Assembly: GCF_937891315.1 (NCBI RefSeq)
Contig: NZ_CALAGI010000169.1
Location: 1-50,025, forward strand
Direction of reading: 5' to 3'
Origin: an uncultured Amaricoccus sp.
GTDB taxonomy: Bacteria; Pseudomonadota; Alphaproteobacteria; Rhodobacterales; Rhodobacteraceae
Length of the DNA: 50,025 bases
Shown here one piece after another: positions 1 through 7,399 of the stretch. Below the pieces are notes generated by a model. That model saw only the letters and a program-made list of their open reading frames with translations. It was not told the DNA's origin and ran no database searches. Position 1 is the first letter of the stretch. Each line of letters begins with the position of its first letter. The position numbers and the translations under genes are program-made.

Positions 1-2
1 CG

Positions 3-86
3 CTCACCGCCGTCATGCGGAAGCTCATCATCCTCGCAAACGCTCTTCTCAAGGCCGATCGAACCTGGACCCCCGCAAAGCCCTGA
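3..86 (+). mobile_element. C-terminal end of an IS110-family transposase (partial)
   Basis: The third forward frame is open from the window edge to a TGA at 84-86 and gives about 27 residues, including MRKLIILANALLK followed by RTWTP. This resembles the conserved end of IS110/IS116/IS902 transposases, which carry a MRKL(I/L)xLANALL helix close to the C-terminus. These enzymes have a DEDD-type catalytic domain and a C-terminal serine-containing transposase_20 domain; only the last helix is visible here. IS110 elements usually lack long terminal inverted repeats, so the element's boundary cannot be placed; it should lie within 87-100, before the cupin stop codon. The family call rests on a short match. 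Confidence 0.65.
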
Positions 87-100
87 TCATCACGGATACT

Positions 101-472
101 CTAGTCGGCGTCGAGGATCGCGTAGATCTTCGTCACCCGCCCGATCGATTCCCAGGTGCCGCGAAAGCCTGGCTTGATCAGGAACGCCTCACCCGGACCG
201 AAGGTGACGGACCCGGTTTCGTCGGTCAACCGCGCATTGCCCTCGATCAGCACGCAGAGCTCGGTCTCGGAATAGTCGACGGCGATCACTCCCGGCTCGG
301 CCTGCCAGTGACCGACATGGAACCGGCCCGCGGGATCGGAAAAGCAGTTCCAGACCCGCGCCTCGCCCGAACCCTCGCGCAACCGATCGCTGGGCGCGTC
401 CGCCGCCTCTGGCGCGTGGATGCGCGAGACGAGCAGCACATGCTCCAGCGGATGGGTGATGTCGCTTTCCAT
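101..472 (-). CDS. Small cupin-domain protein (DUF861/cupin_3-like)
   Basis: A 123-residue protein with a single cupin beta-barrel. The core runs from about residue 45 to the end and includes WNCFSDPAGRFHVGHWQAEP, then the segment ELCVLIEGNARLTDETG, then FGPGEAFLIKPGFRGTWE. This pattern is typical of cupin_3 proteins related to (S)-ureidoglycine aminohydrolase. The first cupin motif does not show the classic HxH metal pair, so metal binding and catalysis are uncertain. The ATG at 472 follows an AAAGGG-type ribosome site. The gene runs towards the IS110-like end and has no operon partner in view. The substrate is unknown; a small-molecule or ligand-binding role is inference only. Confidence 0.8.
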   Translation of the reverse strand: MESDITHPLEHVLLVSRIHAPEAADAPSDRLREGSGEARVWNCFSDPAGRFHVGHWQAEPGVIAVDYSETELCVLIEGNARLTDETGSVTFGPGEAFLIKPGFRGTWESIGRVTKIYAILDAD

Positions 473-524
473 GATCGGGGCCCTTTCGTTTCAATGCGAC
501 GCGCACTATATTGGGTCCGTTCCA

Positions 525-840
525 GCAATGGGACTATGGTGATAAACGCGCACGGAATAAGCGGATCGGACCCGGGGGCGGTACCCGGCGGCTCCACCAG
601 ACGCCCTTCGTTGGGGGCAAGCGGGGCCGAAACAGGATCGACGGACGTGTAAAGGTGTTTGCTTTCACTCGGCAGGACGCCACCGTTATCGGCTCAAGAG
701 CAATAGTTGCCAACGACAACCATGCTCCGGTCGCGCTCGCCGCGTAAGCGGTAGGCAAGACCAAGTCTGAAGTCCTGGGCCTTAGCCGGTCCAGGCGGGG
801 TTCGCAGGCACCTGGCAACAGAAGCCTGCACTTCCCGCCC
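525..840 (+). ncRNA. ssrA: tmRNA gene, circularly permuted two-piece form
   Basis: tmRNA rescues stalled ribosomes and adds a degradation tag. The tag frame at 709-747 reads ANDNHAPVALAA then TAA, a typical alphaproteobacterial ssrA tag. The gene is permuted. The tRNA-like 3' half comes first: T-stem CCGGG (572-576) pairs with CCCGG (584-588), acceptor strand CGGCTCC lies at 589-595, and ACCA at 596-599. A short spacer (600-622) follows, then the 5' acceptor strand GGGGCCG at 623-629, which pairs with 589-595 through one G-U. The T-loop GGCGGTA differs from the usual TTC form. A long hairpin (GGCGGG 794-799 with CCCGCC 834-839, and GCAGGC with GCCTGC inside) closes the coding piece. The outer 5' and 3' limits are estimates. 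The spacer is expected to be removed by processing, giving two RNA chains. Confidence 0.92.
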
Positions 841-1105
841 TCGCCTTTCGCCGCGGATGCTCCGCCGTCAGCGAGGTGTCGGTTCGCGGCGCCGAGGTGA
901 CGATCGGGGGCGCCCGTCTCAGCCAGTTCGACGCCCCGGACTTCATTCCCTGACCGACCCGTGACCGGATCCCGACCGGCTCCCCCCCGGGTGGCGGGGA
1001 CCGCCGCGCGGGAGCGTGATCGGCGGCGCACCGGCAGCGCGGCGTTTCCATCTTTTCTGTCCGGAAGAATCGGCTAAGGTCTCGCGGAGAACAAGGAGCC
1101 GCGCC

Positions 1106-1537
1106 ATGGCCAAAGGGATCGACTACGGCCAGCTGATGAACAAGGCGTTCCGCCGGTTGATCGCCGACGTGCTGACCCAGGTCGCGCGCGACGGCCTGCC
1201 GGGCAAACATCACTTCTTCATCTCCTTCGACACCGCCCACCCGGGCGTCGACATGTCCAACCGGCTGCGCAAGCTTTATCCGGGCGAGATGACGATCGTC
1301 CTGCAGGAATGGTTCACCGATCTCGCGGTGATGAAGGACCGTTTCACCGTCACCCTCAATTTCGGCAATATCCCGGAACCGATCGTGATCCCGCTCGACG
1401 CCATCGTCTCCTTCATGGATCCGTCGATCAAGATCGGCTTCAAGTTCGACGAGCGCGAACGGCTCGGCGAAGAGGACGACGACGAGGCCGCCGAGCCGGA
1501 GGTGGTCGTCAGCCTGGACAAGTTCCGCAACCGGTGA
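1106..1537 (+). CDS. sspB: SspB family ClpXP adaptor
   Basis: A 143-residue protein of the SspB family, which delivers ssrA-tagged proteins to the ClpXP protease. It opens with MAKGIDYGQLMNKAFRRLI, contains HHFFISFDTAHPGVDMS and MTIVLQEWFTDL in the tag-binding domain, and ends with an acidic linker (EEDDDEAAEPE, about residues 123-133) and a short C-terminal peptide VVVSLDKFRNR. Such a tail is known in the family to dock on the ClpX zinc-binding domain. The ATG at 1106 follows AAGGAG; the longer frame back to 1016 is not protein-like. It lies about 265 bases downstream of ssrA on the same strand, so adaptor and tag are neighbours. Its stop overlaps a GTG in the frame of the next gene. Confidence 0.93.
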   Translation: MAKGIDYGQLMNKAFRRLIADVLTQVARDGLPGKHHFFISFDTAHPGVDMSNRLRKLYPGEMTIVLQEWFTDLAVMKDRFTVTLNFGNIPEPIVIPLDAIVSFMDPSIKIGFKFDERERLGEEDDDEAAEPEVVVSLDKFRNR

Positions 1538-1548
1538 CGCGCGGCGCG

Positions 1549-2241
1549 ATGCGCCTGACGCCGGAGCTCGTCGCGCGCTGCTTTCGCGTGGTCGAGGACG
1601 CCGGCCCGGGTCCCGGCTTCACGCCGATGCCGGAGGAGGAAGCGGCGGCCCTGACCGACCGCGTTCTGGCGCAAGGCGGGATCGACGCCGGCGCGGCGCC
1701 GCTCCGGGTCTTCGCCTATGGCTCGCTGATCTGGAAGCCCGGGTTCGAGGTCGCCGAGACCGAGCGGGCGACGCTTCGCGGCTGGCACCGGTCCTTCTGC
1801 ATCCGGCTGAACCGCTGGCGGGGCGATCCCGCCGCGCCCGGACTGATGATGGCACTGGAACGGGGCGGGACCTGCGTCGGCGCGACGCTGCGGCTGTCGG
1901 ACCCGCGGGCCGATCTCCTGACGCTGATCCGGCGCGAGATCCCGCATCGCGAAGGCGCCGACATGGTGCGCTGGGGCGAGGTCGAGACGCCGCGCGGCCG
2001 CGAACAGGCGCTGGTCTTCTGGGCGGGGCCGAAGGGTCCGGGCATCGAGCACCGCCTGCCCCTGACGATCGTCGCCGCCCGGCTGGCGCGGGCTTGCGGC
2101 CAGGCTGGGTCGGGGGCGGACTATCTCTACCAGACGGTCGCGCATCTCGAGGCGCTCGGCATCCGCGACCGCAACCTCTGGCGGCTGCAGGCCCTGGTGG
2201 CCGACGAGATCGGCCGCCTGGCCCACCCCGTTTCCGGCTGA
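1549..2241 (+). CDS. Gamma-glutamylcyclotransferase, ChaC-like
   Basis: A 230-residue protein of the ChaC family, which cleaves glutathione to 5-oxoproline and Cys-Gly in the cytosol. The motif VFAYGSLIWKPGF (about residues 52-64) forms the substrate-binding loop. RGWHRSFCIRLNRWRG and the later GADYLYQTVAHLEALGI are both typical of ChaC proteins. The catalytic glutamate is expected mid-protein, where EIPHREGADMVRW lies. The ATG at 1549 is chosen. An in-frame GTG at 1534 overlaps the sspB stop (GTGA) and would add five residues, so coupling to sspB is possible. The neighbour on the other side converges. Confidence 0.9.
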   Translation: MRLTPELVARCFRVVEDAGPGPGFTPMPEEEAAALTDRVLAQGGIDAGAAPLRVFAYGSLIWKPGFEVAETERATLRGWHRSFCIRLNRWRGDPAAPGLMMALERGGTCVGATLRLSDPRADLLTLIRREIPHREGADMVRWGEVETPRGREQALVFWAGPKGPGIEHRLPLTIVAARLARACGQAGSGADYLYQTVAHLEALGIRDRNLWRLQALVADEIGRLAHPVSG

Positions 2242-2261
2242 CGCCGCGCCGCCGTTGGCTC

Positions 2262-3584
2262 TCAGGCGGCCCGCGCCTCCAAAGCCGGATAGCGCAGGCC
2301 GAGCGTCACGCCCCGTGTCATGTTCAGCACCATGAGCGCCGCCCAGAGACCATGATTGCCGATCGCCGGCAGCAGGATGGCGAGCGCGCAGGCATAGACC
2401 GCCACCGAGATCATCGCCGCGTTCCGCATCTCGCGGGTCTGGGTCGCGCCGATGAAGATCCCGTCGAGCATCCAGGCCGCGATGCCGATCAGTGGCGCCG
2501 CCACCAGCCAGGGCAGATAGTGTCGCGCCGCCTCGCGCACGTCGGGCGCCGTTGTCATCAGGTCGATCAGCGCCGGACCGAAGGTGAGGAACACCGCGGC
2601 CAGCACCAGCGCGAAGCCGACGCCCCATTGCGAACTGACGATCGCCGCCCGCCGCAGATCGGCCCGCGCATGCTGGCCCATCGTCTGGCCGACCAGCGCC
2701 TCGGCCGCGAAGGCGAAACCATCGAGCGCGTAGGCGGTGATCTCGAGGAACTGCAGCAGCACCTGGTTCGCGGCCAGCGTCACGTCGCCGAGCCCCGCGC
2801 CGAAGAACATGAAGGCGGTGAAGCTCGCCTGCAGCACCACCGAGCGGATCATGATGTCGCCATTGACCCGCGCCATCCGCGCCAGCTTCTCCCGGTCGAA
2901 CACCCGCCCCCAGTCGCGCCATTGCGCCCCGGCGAATGCCGCGCGACAGAGCCAGAGGCCGAAGGCGAGGCCGGACCATTCCGCGATCAGCGTTCCCGTC
3001 GCAACGCCGGGGATCCCCCAACGCAGGCCGAGCACGAACCAGACCGTCAGCGCCACGTTGATCCCGTTCGTCAGCAACTGGAGCATCAGCACGCCGCGGG
3101 TGCGCTCCATGCCGATCAGCCAGCCAGTGACGGCATAGGCGCCGATCGCCGCCGGCGCGCCCCAGATGCGGATCGAAAGATAGGTCCGCGCCAGCCCCTC
3201 GACCTCGGCCGAGGCCGGCGCGACACGAAAGGCGGCCCAGAGCAGCGCCGCCTGCCCGACGATCATCAGGCCGCCCGCCCCGGCCGCGATCATCAGCGCC
3301 CGGGTCAGCAGCGCGCCGGTCTCGGCCGCGTCGCCCGCGCCCCGCGCCTGAGCGACGAGGCCGGTCGTGCCCATCCGGAGAAAACCGAACACCCAGTAGA
3401 TGGTGACAAGGATGATCGCGCCGAGCCCGACCGCCCCGATCGGCGCCGCCTGCCCGAGCTGCCCGATCACGGTGGTGTCGACCGCGCCGAGAATCGGCAC
3501 CGTGGCGTTGGACAGCACGATCGGCAGGGCGATGTTCAGCACGCGGCGATGGGTGACCGCCCCGCTCGGCCCGCTACGCCCCAT
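2262..3584 (-). CDS. MATE family multidrug/metabolite exporter
   Basis: A protein of about 440 residues with roughly twelve hydrophobic segments, matching the size and layout of MATE (DinF-type) Na+ or H+ coupled exporters. Family signatures are ALPIVLSNATVPILGAVDTTVIG near the N-terminus (split here as ALPIVLSN and VDTTVIG) and LDGIFIGATQTREMRNAAM in the second half. The ATG at 3584 lies just inside the end of the upstream thioesterase gene (11-base overlap). The frame stays open further upstream, but that part is Arg/Ser-rich and unlikely to be translated. It is the last gene of the thioesterase-thioesterase-MATE operon. Its substrate cannot be read from the sequence. Confidence 0.9.
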   Translation of the reverse strand: MGRSGPSGAVTHRRVLNIALPIVLSNATVPILGAVDTTVIGQLGQAAPIGAVGLGAIILVTIYWVFGFLRMGTTGLVAQARGAGDAAETGALLTRALMIAAGAGGLMIVGQAALLWAAFRVAPASAEVEGLARTYLSIRIWGAPAAIGAYAVTGWLIGMERTRGVLMLQLLTNGINVALTVWFVLGLRWGIPGVATGTLIAEWSGLAFGLWLCRAAFAGAQWRDWGRVFDREKLARMARVNGDIMIRSVVLQASFTAFMFFGAGLGDVTLAANQVLLQFLEITAYALDGFAFAAEALVGQTMGQHARADLRRAAIVSSQWGVGFALVLAAVFLTFGPALIDLMTTAPDVREAARHYLPWLVAAPLIGIAAWMLDGIFIGATQTREMRNAAMISVAVYACALAILLPAIGNHGLWAALMVLNMTRGVTLGLRYPALEARAA

Positions 3585-4083
3585 TGGACGGCATGAGGAA
3601 ATGGCCGGTCGCCTGGGCGAACAGTCGCGCGCGGTTGTCCTGCCAGGCCTCGACATGGACACTGGCATAGCGTCGGCCCATCCGGTTCACCCGCCCCCGG
3701 GCATAGGCGTCGCGCGGTAGTCCCGCGCGCAGATAGTCGACCGTGATGTCGATGGTCCGGGGCAGCGGCGGAAAGCGCCCGGCCTCGATCTCGGACGCGG
3801 CGGCGCCGCCGTTCTCCATCCGCTCCCAGACCACCGTCCAGGCGAGCTCCATGATCGCGGTGATCTCGAGAAAGGCGCCGATCGCCCCGCCGTGCAGCGC
3901 CGGGATCCGGGAATTGCCGATCAGCCTTTCGTCGAAGCGCAGCTGCGCGGTCAGTTCATCGCCGCGTCGGTCGAAGCCGACGCCCAGCCGCTGGATATAG
4001 GGCACGCTCGCCACCATGCGGGCCAGCGCCGCGTCGCGTCGATTCTTCAGCACCTGCACCGGTTCGATCGGACCACGCGCCAT
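3574..4083 (-). CDS. PaaI-type hotdog thioesterase (second of a pair)
   Basis: A 169-residue hotdog-fold protein of the acyl-CoA thioesterase (PaaI/DUF4442) group. The segment IPALHGGAIGAFLEITAIM carries the HGG...E active-site pattern at about residues 70-85, and RTIDITVDYLRAG is the second conserved strand. The ATG at 4083 shares one base with the stop of the upstream thioesterase gene (TGATG), so the two should be translationally coupled. Its end overlaps the MATE gene. The protein is longer than its neighbour and may form a heteromeric enzyme with it; that is inference. Confidence 0.85.
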   Translation of the reverse strand: MARGPIEPVQVLKNRRDAALARMVASVPYIQRLGVGFDRRGDELTAQLRFDERLIGNSRIPALHGGAIGAFLEITAIMELAWTVVWERMENGGAAASEIEAGRFPPLPRTIDITVDYLRAGLPRDAYARGRVNRMGRRYASVHVEAWQDNRARLFAQATGHFLMPSNGA

Positions 4084-4517
4084 CAGCGCCCCTCGACCGT
4101 GAAGGCGCCGGCCGCGGCCGCCACCGGCTCGGCCTCGTCGTCGGTATAGGCATAGGCCCGGGTAAAGGCGACCGTGCGCGTCACCCGGTAGCATTCCGCC
4201 CGCGCATGCAGCCGCGCGCCCGGCGCCGCCGGCCGCATGTAGTCGATGCGAAGATCGATCGTCGCCGTTCCCGCCGGCGCCACCGGATGGCTCATCACCG
4301 CCGCGCCGCAGCAGGTGTCGAGCAGCGCCGTCACCACGCCGCCATGCAGCACCCCGGTATCCGGATCACCTACCAGCATGGGATCGTAATCGAGCGCCAT
4401 AACCGCGGTGCCGGCCCCGACCGAAACGACCTTCATGCCGAGATCGCACGCGTGCGGCAGCGCGTCGATGAACCGCTGCGCAAGCCCGGCCTTGCCGTCG
4501 GCGTCGTCCTGGGACAT
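4083..4517 (-). CDS. PaaI-type hotdog thioesterase (first of a pair)
   Basis: A 144-residue hotdog thioesterase. GVLHGGVVTALLDTCCG (about residues 55-71) holds the HGG and catalytic Asp pattern of PaaI-family acyl-CoA thioesterases, followed by the strand TIDLRIDYMRPA. The ATG at 4517 is preceded by GGAGGAG and AAAGAGA purine tracts; the 12-residue upstream extension is not needed. It heads the leftward operon with a second thioesterase and a MATE exporter. The likely role is hydrolysis of a CoA thioester; the acyl group is unknown. Confidence 0.87.
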   Translation of the reverse strand: MSQDDADGKAGLAQRFIDALPHACDLGMKVVSVGAGTAVMALDYDPMLVGDPDTGVLHGGVVTALLDTCCGAAVMSHPVAPAGTATIDLRIDYMRPAAPGARLHARAECYRVTRTVAFTRAYAYTDDEAEPVAAAAGAFTVEGR

Positions 4518-4740
4518 GTCTCTTTCCACTGCTCCTCCGGGGGACAAGGCCACAATCCCGCGCCGGGTTCAAACCGAAACCACACCAGCCAGGCGGTGCG
4601 CGACGTCCGGTCAGGGCTCAGGCATGACCACGAGGCGGGGAAGCCCCTTTCCATTCCGCCGGCGATCGCGTATAGGCGCCGCTCGCGGTCCCGCACCCTT
4701 GGAGGCGGCCGCGACCAATGCCATTCTAGGAGCAAGCACA

Positions 4741-5346
4741 ATGGCTGAGACACCAGTTCTCGAAGCCCTGGCGCGCGAGGGGGTCGGCAAGGGGGCCGCC
4801 CGTTCCGCCCGCCGCGAGGGATACGTTCCCGGCGTGATCTATGGCGGCGGGTCCGCGCCCGAGCCGATCAACGTCAAATTCAACACCCTGCTGAAGCAGC
4901 TGAAGGCGGGCAAGTTCCTGTCGACGCTGCTCAACGTCAAGATCGACGGGCGCGACAACGTCGTGATCTGCCGCGGCGTGCAGCGCGACGTGGTCAAGGA
5001 CCTGCCGATCCATGTCGATTTCCTGCGGCTGGCGGACAATTCGCGGATCAACCTCTTCATCCCGGTCGAGTTCATCAACCGCGAGAAGTCTCCGGGCCTG
5101 AAGCGTGGCGGCGTGCTGACCGTGGTGCGCCAGGAGGTTGAGCTCGTCGTGACCGCCGGTGACATTCCGGAGCGGCTGGTGATCGACCTCGCCGGCACCC
5201 AGATCAACGACACGCTGCATATCTCGAACGTGACGCTGCCCGCCGGGACCCGCCCGACGATCGCGGACCGCGACTTCGTGATCGCGAACATCCAGGCGCC
5301 GTCGGGCCTCAAGTCCGCCGACAACGAGGAAGCCGAAGAGGCCTGA
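4741..5346 (+). CDS. rplY: 50S ribosomal protein L25/TL5 (CTC family)
   Basis: A 201-residue long-form L25 that binds 5S rRNA. The N-terminal L25 domain includes GKGAARSARREGYVPGVIYG (about residues 17-36). The C-terminal TL5/CTC beta domain includes INLFIPVEFINREKSPGLKRGG and ends with an acidic tail (EEAEEA). The ATG at 4741 sits behind AGGAGCAAGCACA. In alphaproteobacteria this gene is commonly followed by pth, as here. Short gammaproteobacterial L25 (about 95 residues) lacks the second domain. Confidence 0.96.
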   Translation: MAETPVLEALAREGVGKGAARSARREGYVPGVIYGGGSAPEPINVKFNTLLKQLKAGKFLSTLLNVKIDGRDNVVICRGVQRDVVKDLPIHVDFLRLADNSRINLFIPVEFINREKSPGLKRGGVLTVVRQEVELVVTAGDIPERLVIDLAGTQINDTLHISNVTLPAGTRPTIADRDFVIANIQAPSGLKSADNEEAEEA

Positions 5347-5445
5347 TCGGCTGAAAGCGTGGCCATGGTTTCCCGGGCCGATCGTGATAGACAAAAGCGC
5401 GCCGCGGAGATTTCGAGGCGCGTTCGCGTCTGGGCGGAAGGGTCG

Positions 5446-6168
5446 ATGAAACTCTGGGTCGGTCTCGGCAATCCCGGTGCGCAATACGCGCGCAACCGGC
5501 ACAATATCGGCTTCATGGCGGTCGATGCGATCGCCGACGTCCATGGCTTCGGCCCCTGGCGGTCCAAGTTCCAGGGTCAACTGGCCGAGGGCCGCGTCGG
5601 CGGCGAAAAGATCCTGCTCCTGAAGCCCGAGACCTTCATGAACCTGTCCGGCGACAGCGTGCGGGCGGCGCTCGCCTTCTTCAAGCTCGCTCCGGGCGAC
5701 GTCACCGTCTTCCATGATGAGCTCGACCTCGAAGCCGGACGGACGCGGGTCAAGGCCGGCGGCGGCCACGCGGGCCACAACGGGCTGCGCTCGATCGACG
5801 CCCATATCGGCCCCGCCTTCCAGCGCGTCCGCCTCGGCATCGGCCACCCCGGCGACAAGCGTCTGGTCACGAACCACGTGCTCGGCGATTTCGCGAAATC
5901 CGACGCGGACTGGCTCGACCCCTTGCTCACCGCCGTCGCGAAAGCCGCGCCCGCCCTCGCCGCCGGCGACCCGAGCCGCTTCCAGTCGCAACTCGCGCCC
6001 GCGCCGGCGCCAAAACCGGCGAAGGTGGCGCGACCCGCGGCGGAGACATCACAGCCGGAGGCGGCGGGCGGAACGCCGGAACCGGGCGCCAAGTCGGCAA
6101 ACGCCGGCCCGGACGCGGTGGAAGACCCTTTGTCCGCCCTCCGCCGCCTCGCCGACCGTTTCCGATAG
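5446..6168 (+). CDS. pth: Peptidyl-tRNA hydrolase
   Basis: A 240-residue Pth that releases peptides from prematurely dissociated peptidyl-tRNA. Motifs: MKLWVGLGNPGAQYARNRHN with the catalytic His, KPETFMNLSG with the tRNA-contacting Asn, FHDELDLEAGRTRVKAGGGH with the catalytic Asp, and GHNGLRSI. The core ends near residue 185 and is followed by a Pro/Ala-rich tail of about 55 residues (PAPAPKPAKVARPAAE and onward). This tail is longer than in E. coli Pth (194 aa) but similar to other alphaproteobacterial versions. The ATG at 5446 is chosen because MKLWVGLGNPG is the canonical start. It lies about 100 bases after rplY and is probably cotranscribed. Confidence 0.96.
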   Translation: MKLWVGLGNPGAQYARNRHNIGFMAVDAIADVHGFGPWRSKFQGQLAEGRVGGEKILLLKPETFMNLSGDSVRAALAFFKLAPGDVTVFHDELDLEAGRTRVKAGGGHAGHNGLRSIDAHIGPAFQRVRLGIGHPGDKRLVTNHVLGDFAKSDADWLDPLLTAVAKAAPALAAGDPSRFQSQLAPAPAPKPAKVARPAAETSQPEAAGGTPEPGAKSANAGPDAVEDPLSALRRLADRFR

Positions 6169-6200
6169 GGGCAAGGGTCCGGTCATCCGACAAATGTCTC

Positions 6201-6226
6201 GGCCGAAACGACTATCCCGTTCGGCC
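6201..6226. repeat. Hairpin between pth and the YodC-like gene
   Basis: GGCCGAAACG (6201-6210) and CGTTCGGCC (6218-6226) pair with one bulged A around a 7-base loop, 33 bases past the pth stop. It could terminate pth transcription, but no clear T-run follows on either strand. The rest of 6169-6351 shows no gene. Confidence 0.35.
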
Positions 6227-6351
6227 AGCCATCATTCAGCGCCGACGGCGAGCGTTCCGCGGCTCACATCCGAGGCGCACGACAAGCCGCTGTCCGGGGG
6301 TTTACCCCGAACCTCGATCTCCCCCAGGTTCAGACCCGGGGCGACGACGCC

Positions 6352-6702
6352 TCAGCTGTCCTTGCGGAAGAACTTCTTTTCGCGCGGTTTGCCATCCCAA
6401 CCGGGCTTGCCGCGCGGCTTGTCGTCGCGCGGCCGATCCTCGCGGGATCGGTCCTCGCGGGCGGCGTAAGGCTTGCCGCCCCCTTCGCGATCCCCGCGAT
6501 ACGGCTTCGCCGCCGGCCGCGAGCCGCGATCCTCCTCGCGATGCTCCCACTTCTTCAGCAGGCGCGCGTCGAAACCGTCGCGGCCGATCTGACCTTCGTG
6601 GCACCAGACGCAGGCGACCCGATCGCCTTCGACGCTCTCGACCGCCATGCGCATCGACCCCGCCGTGAGGACCACCAGGTCCCCGATTTCATAATTGCTC
6701 AT
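6352..6702 (-). CDS. YodC-family (DUF2158) protein with charged tail
   Basis: A 116-residue protein. Residues 1-55 (MSNYEIGDLVVLTAGSMRMA, then VACVWCHEGQ and FDARLLKKW) match the small YodC/DUF2158 beta domain, normally a stand-alone protein of about 60 residues. The remaining half is an Arg/Lys/Asp/Gly-rich low-complexity region with repeated short blocks such as REDRSREDRPRDDKPRGKPG, which suggests a disordered, possibly nucleic-acid-binding tail. The ATG at 6702 is the natural start. Function is unknown for the family. Confidence 0.72.
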   Translation of the reverse strand: MSNYEIGDLVVLTAGSMRMAVESVEGDRVACVWCHEGQIGRDGFDARLLKKWEHREEDRGSRPAAKPYRGDREGGGKPYAAREDRSREDRPRDDKPRGKPGWDGKPREKKFFRKDS

Positions 6703-6819
6703 ACCGTAACGTGCTCTCTCATGGGACGAACCCCTCGGCGCGGCGTCTCGCCGCCGCGCGGGCTCCCGGCGCCTTCCCTACCCGCTCAGGCGCCGCGCGG
6801 CAAGCGCGGCCGCGCCCGA

Positions 6820-7353
6820 TCACTTCGCCGCGCGCTTCAGCGGAAGCGGTGGCTGTGGAGGTGGCGCGGTGAGCAGATCCTCGAGGAAGAGGCTGAGCAG
6901 CTGGGTCCGACCCGCGACGCCCGATTTGCGGTAGATCGCGTTCGATTGCGCCTTGACCGTGCCCTCGCTCGTCTCGCGCAACTTGGCGATCTCGGCGATG
7001 GTCATGCCCTTGATGGTGAACCAGGCGACGTCGCGCTCGGATCGCGTGAGGCCCCATTCGGTAAACCGCTGGTCGAGGAGCGCGGCGAAGGCGCCCGAGG
7101 CGCGGCGCAGCTGGTCCTCCATCGAGCGATTCCGCCGCAGGATCCGCGCGAGCATCATCGCGCCGAACACGATGCCGAGCGCGAGGCCGATGGCCGCGCC
7201 GATCTCGATCAGCTCGCGGAACTCCCAGCTCAGCGGCTCGCGCTCGATGCCGAATATACCGATCAGGATATCGGCGATAAAGAACATCGAACAGACGACC
7301 TGAACCAGCACGACCAGGATCAGCGCGACGTTCCAGGAAAGCCGGTCGCGCAT
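6820..7353 (-). CDS. Membrane-anchored LuxR-type transcriptional regulator
   Basis: A 177-residue protein with two N-terminal hydrophobic segments (about residues 8-34 and 48-70: NVALILVVLVQVVCSMFFIA and IGAAIGLALGIVFGAMMLA). A short linker leads to a LuxR/GerE helix-turn-helix (about residues 103-160: LTRSERDVAWFTIKGMTIAE, then TSEGTVKAQSNAIYRKSGVAGR). There is no receiver or autoinducer domain. It may sense a membrane or periplasmic signal directly and bind DNA from the membrane. It starts 47 bases after the end of the PepSY/Ser-Gly gene on the same strand, so the two probably form an operon. The target genes are not known. Confidence 0.82.
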   Translation of the reverse strand: MRDRLSWNVALILVVLVQVVCSMFFIADILIGIFGIEREPLSWEFRELIEIGAAIGLALGIVFGAMMLARILRRNRSMEDQLRRASGAFAALLDQRFTEWGLTRSERDVAWFTIKGMTIAEIAKLRETSEGTVKAQSNAIYRKSGVAGRTQLLSLFLEDLLTAPPPQPPLPLKRAAK

Positions 7354-7399
7354 GGATCAGAAGTACATCCGGCGCGCGGCGAAGGCCCGCGCCCCGACC

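Noticed and set aside
2094..3596. 500-codon rightward frame
   Set aside because: It lies opposite the MATE gene and is rich in Arg, His, Pro and Gln, typical of a GC-rich antisense frame.
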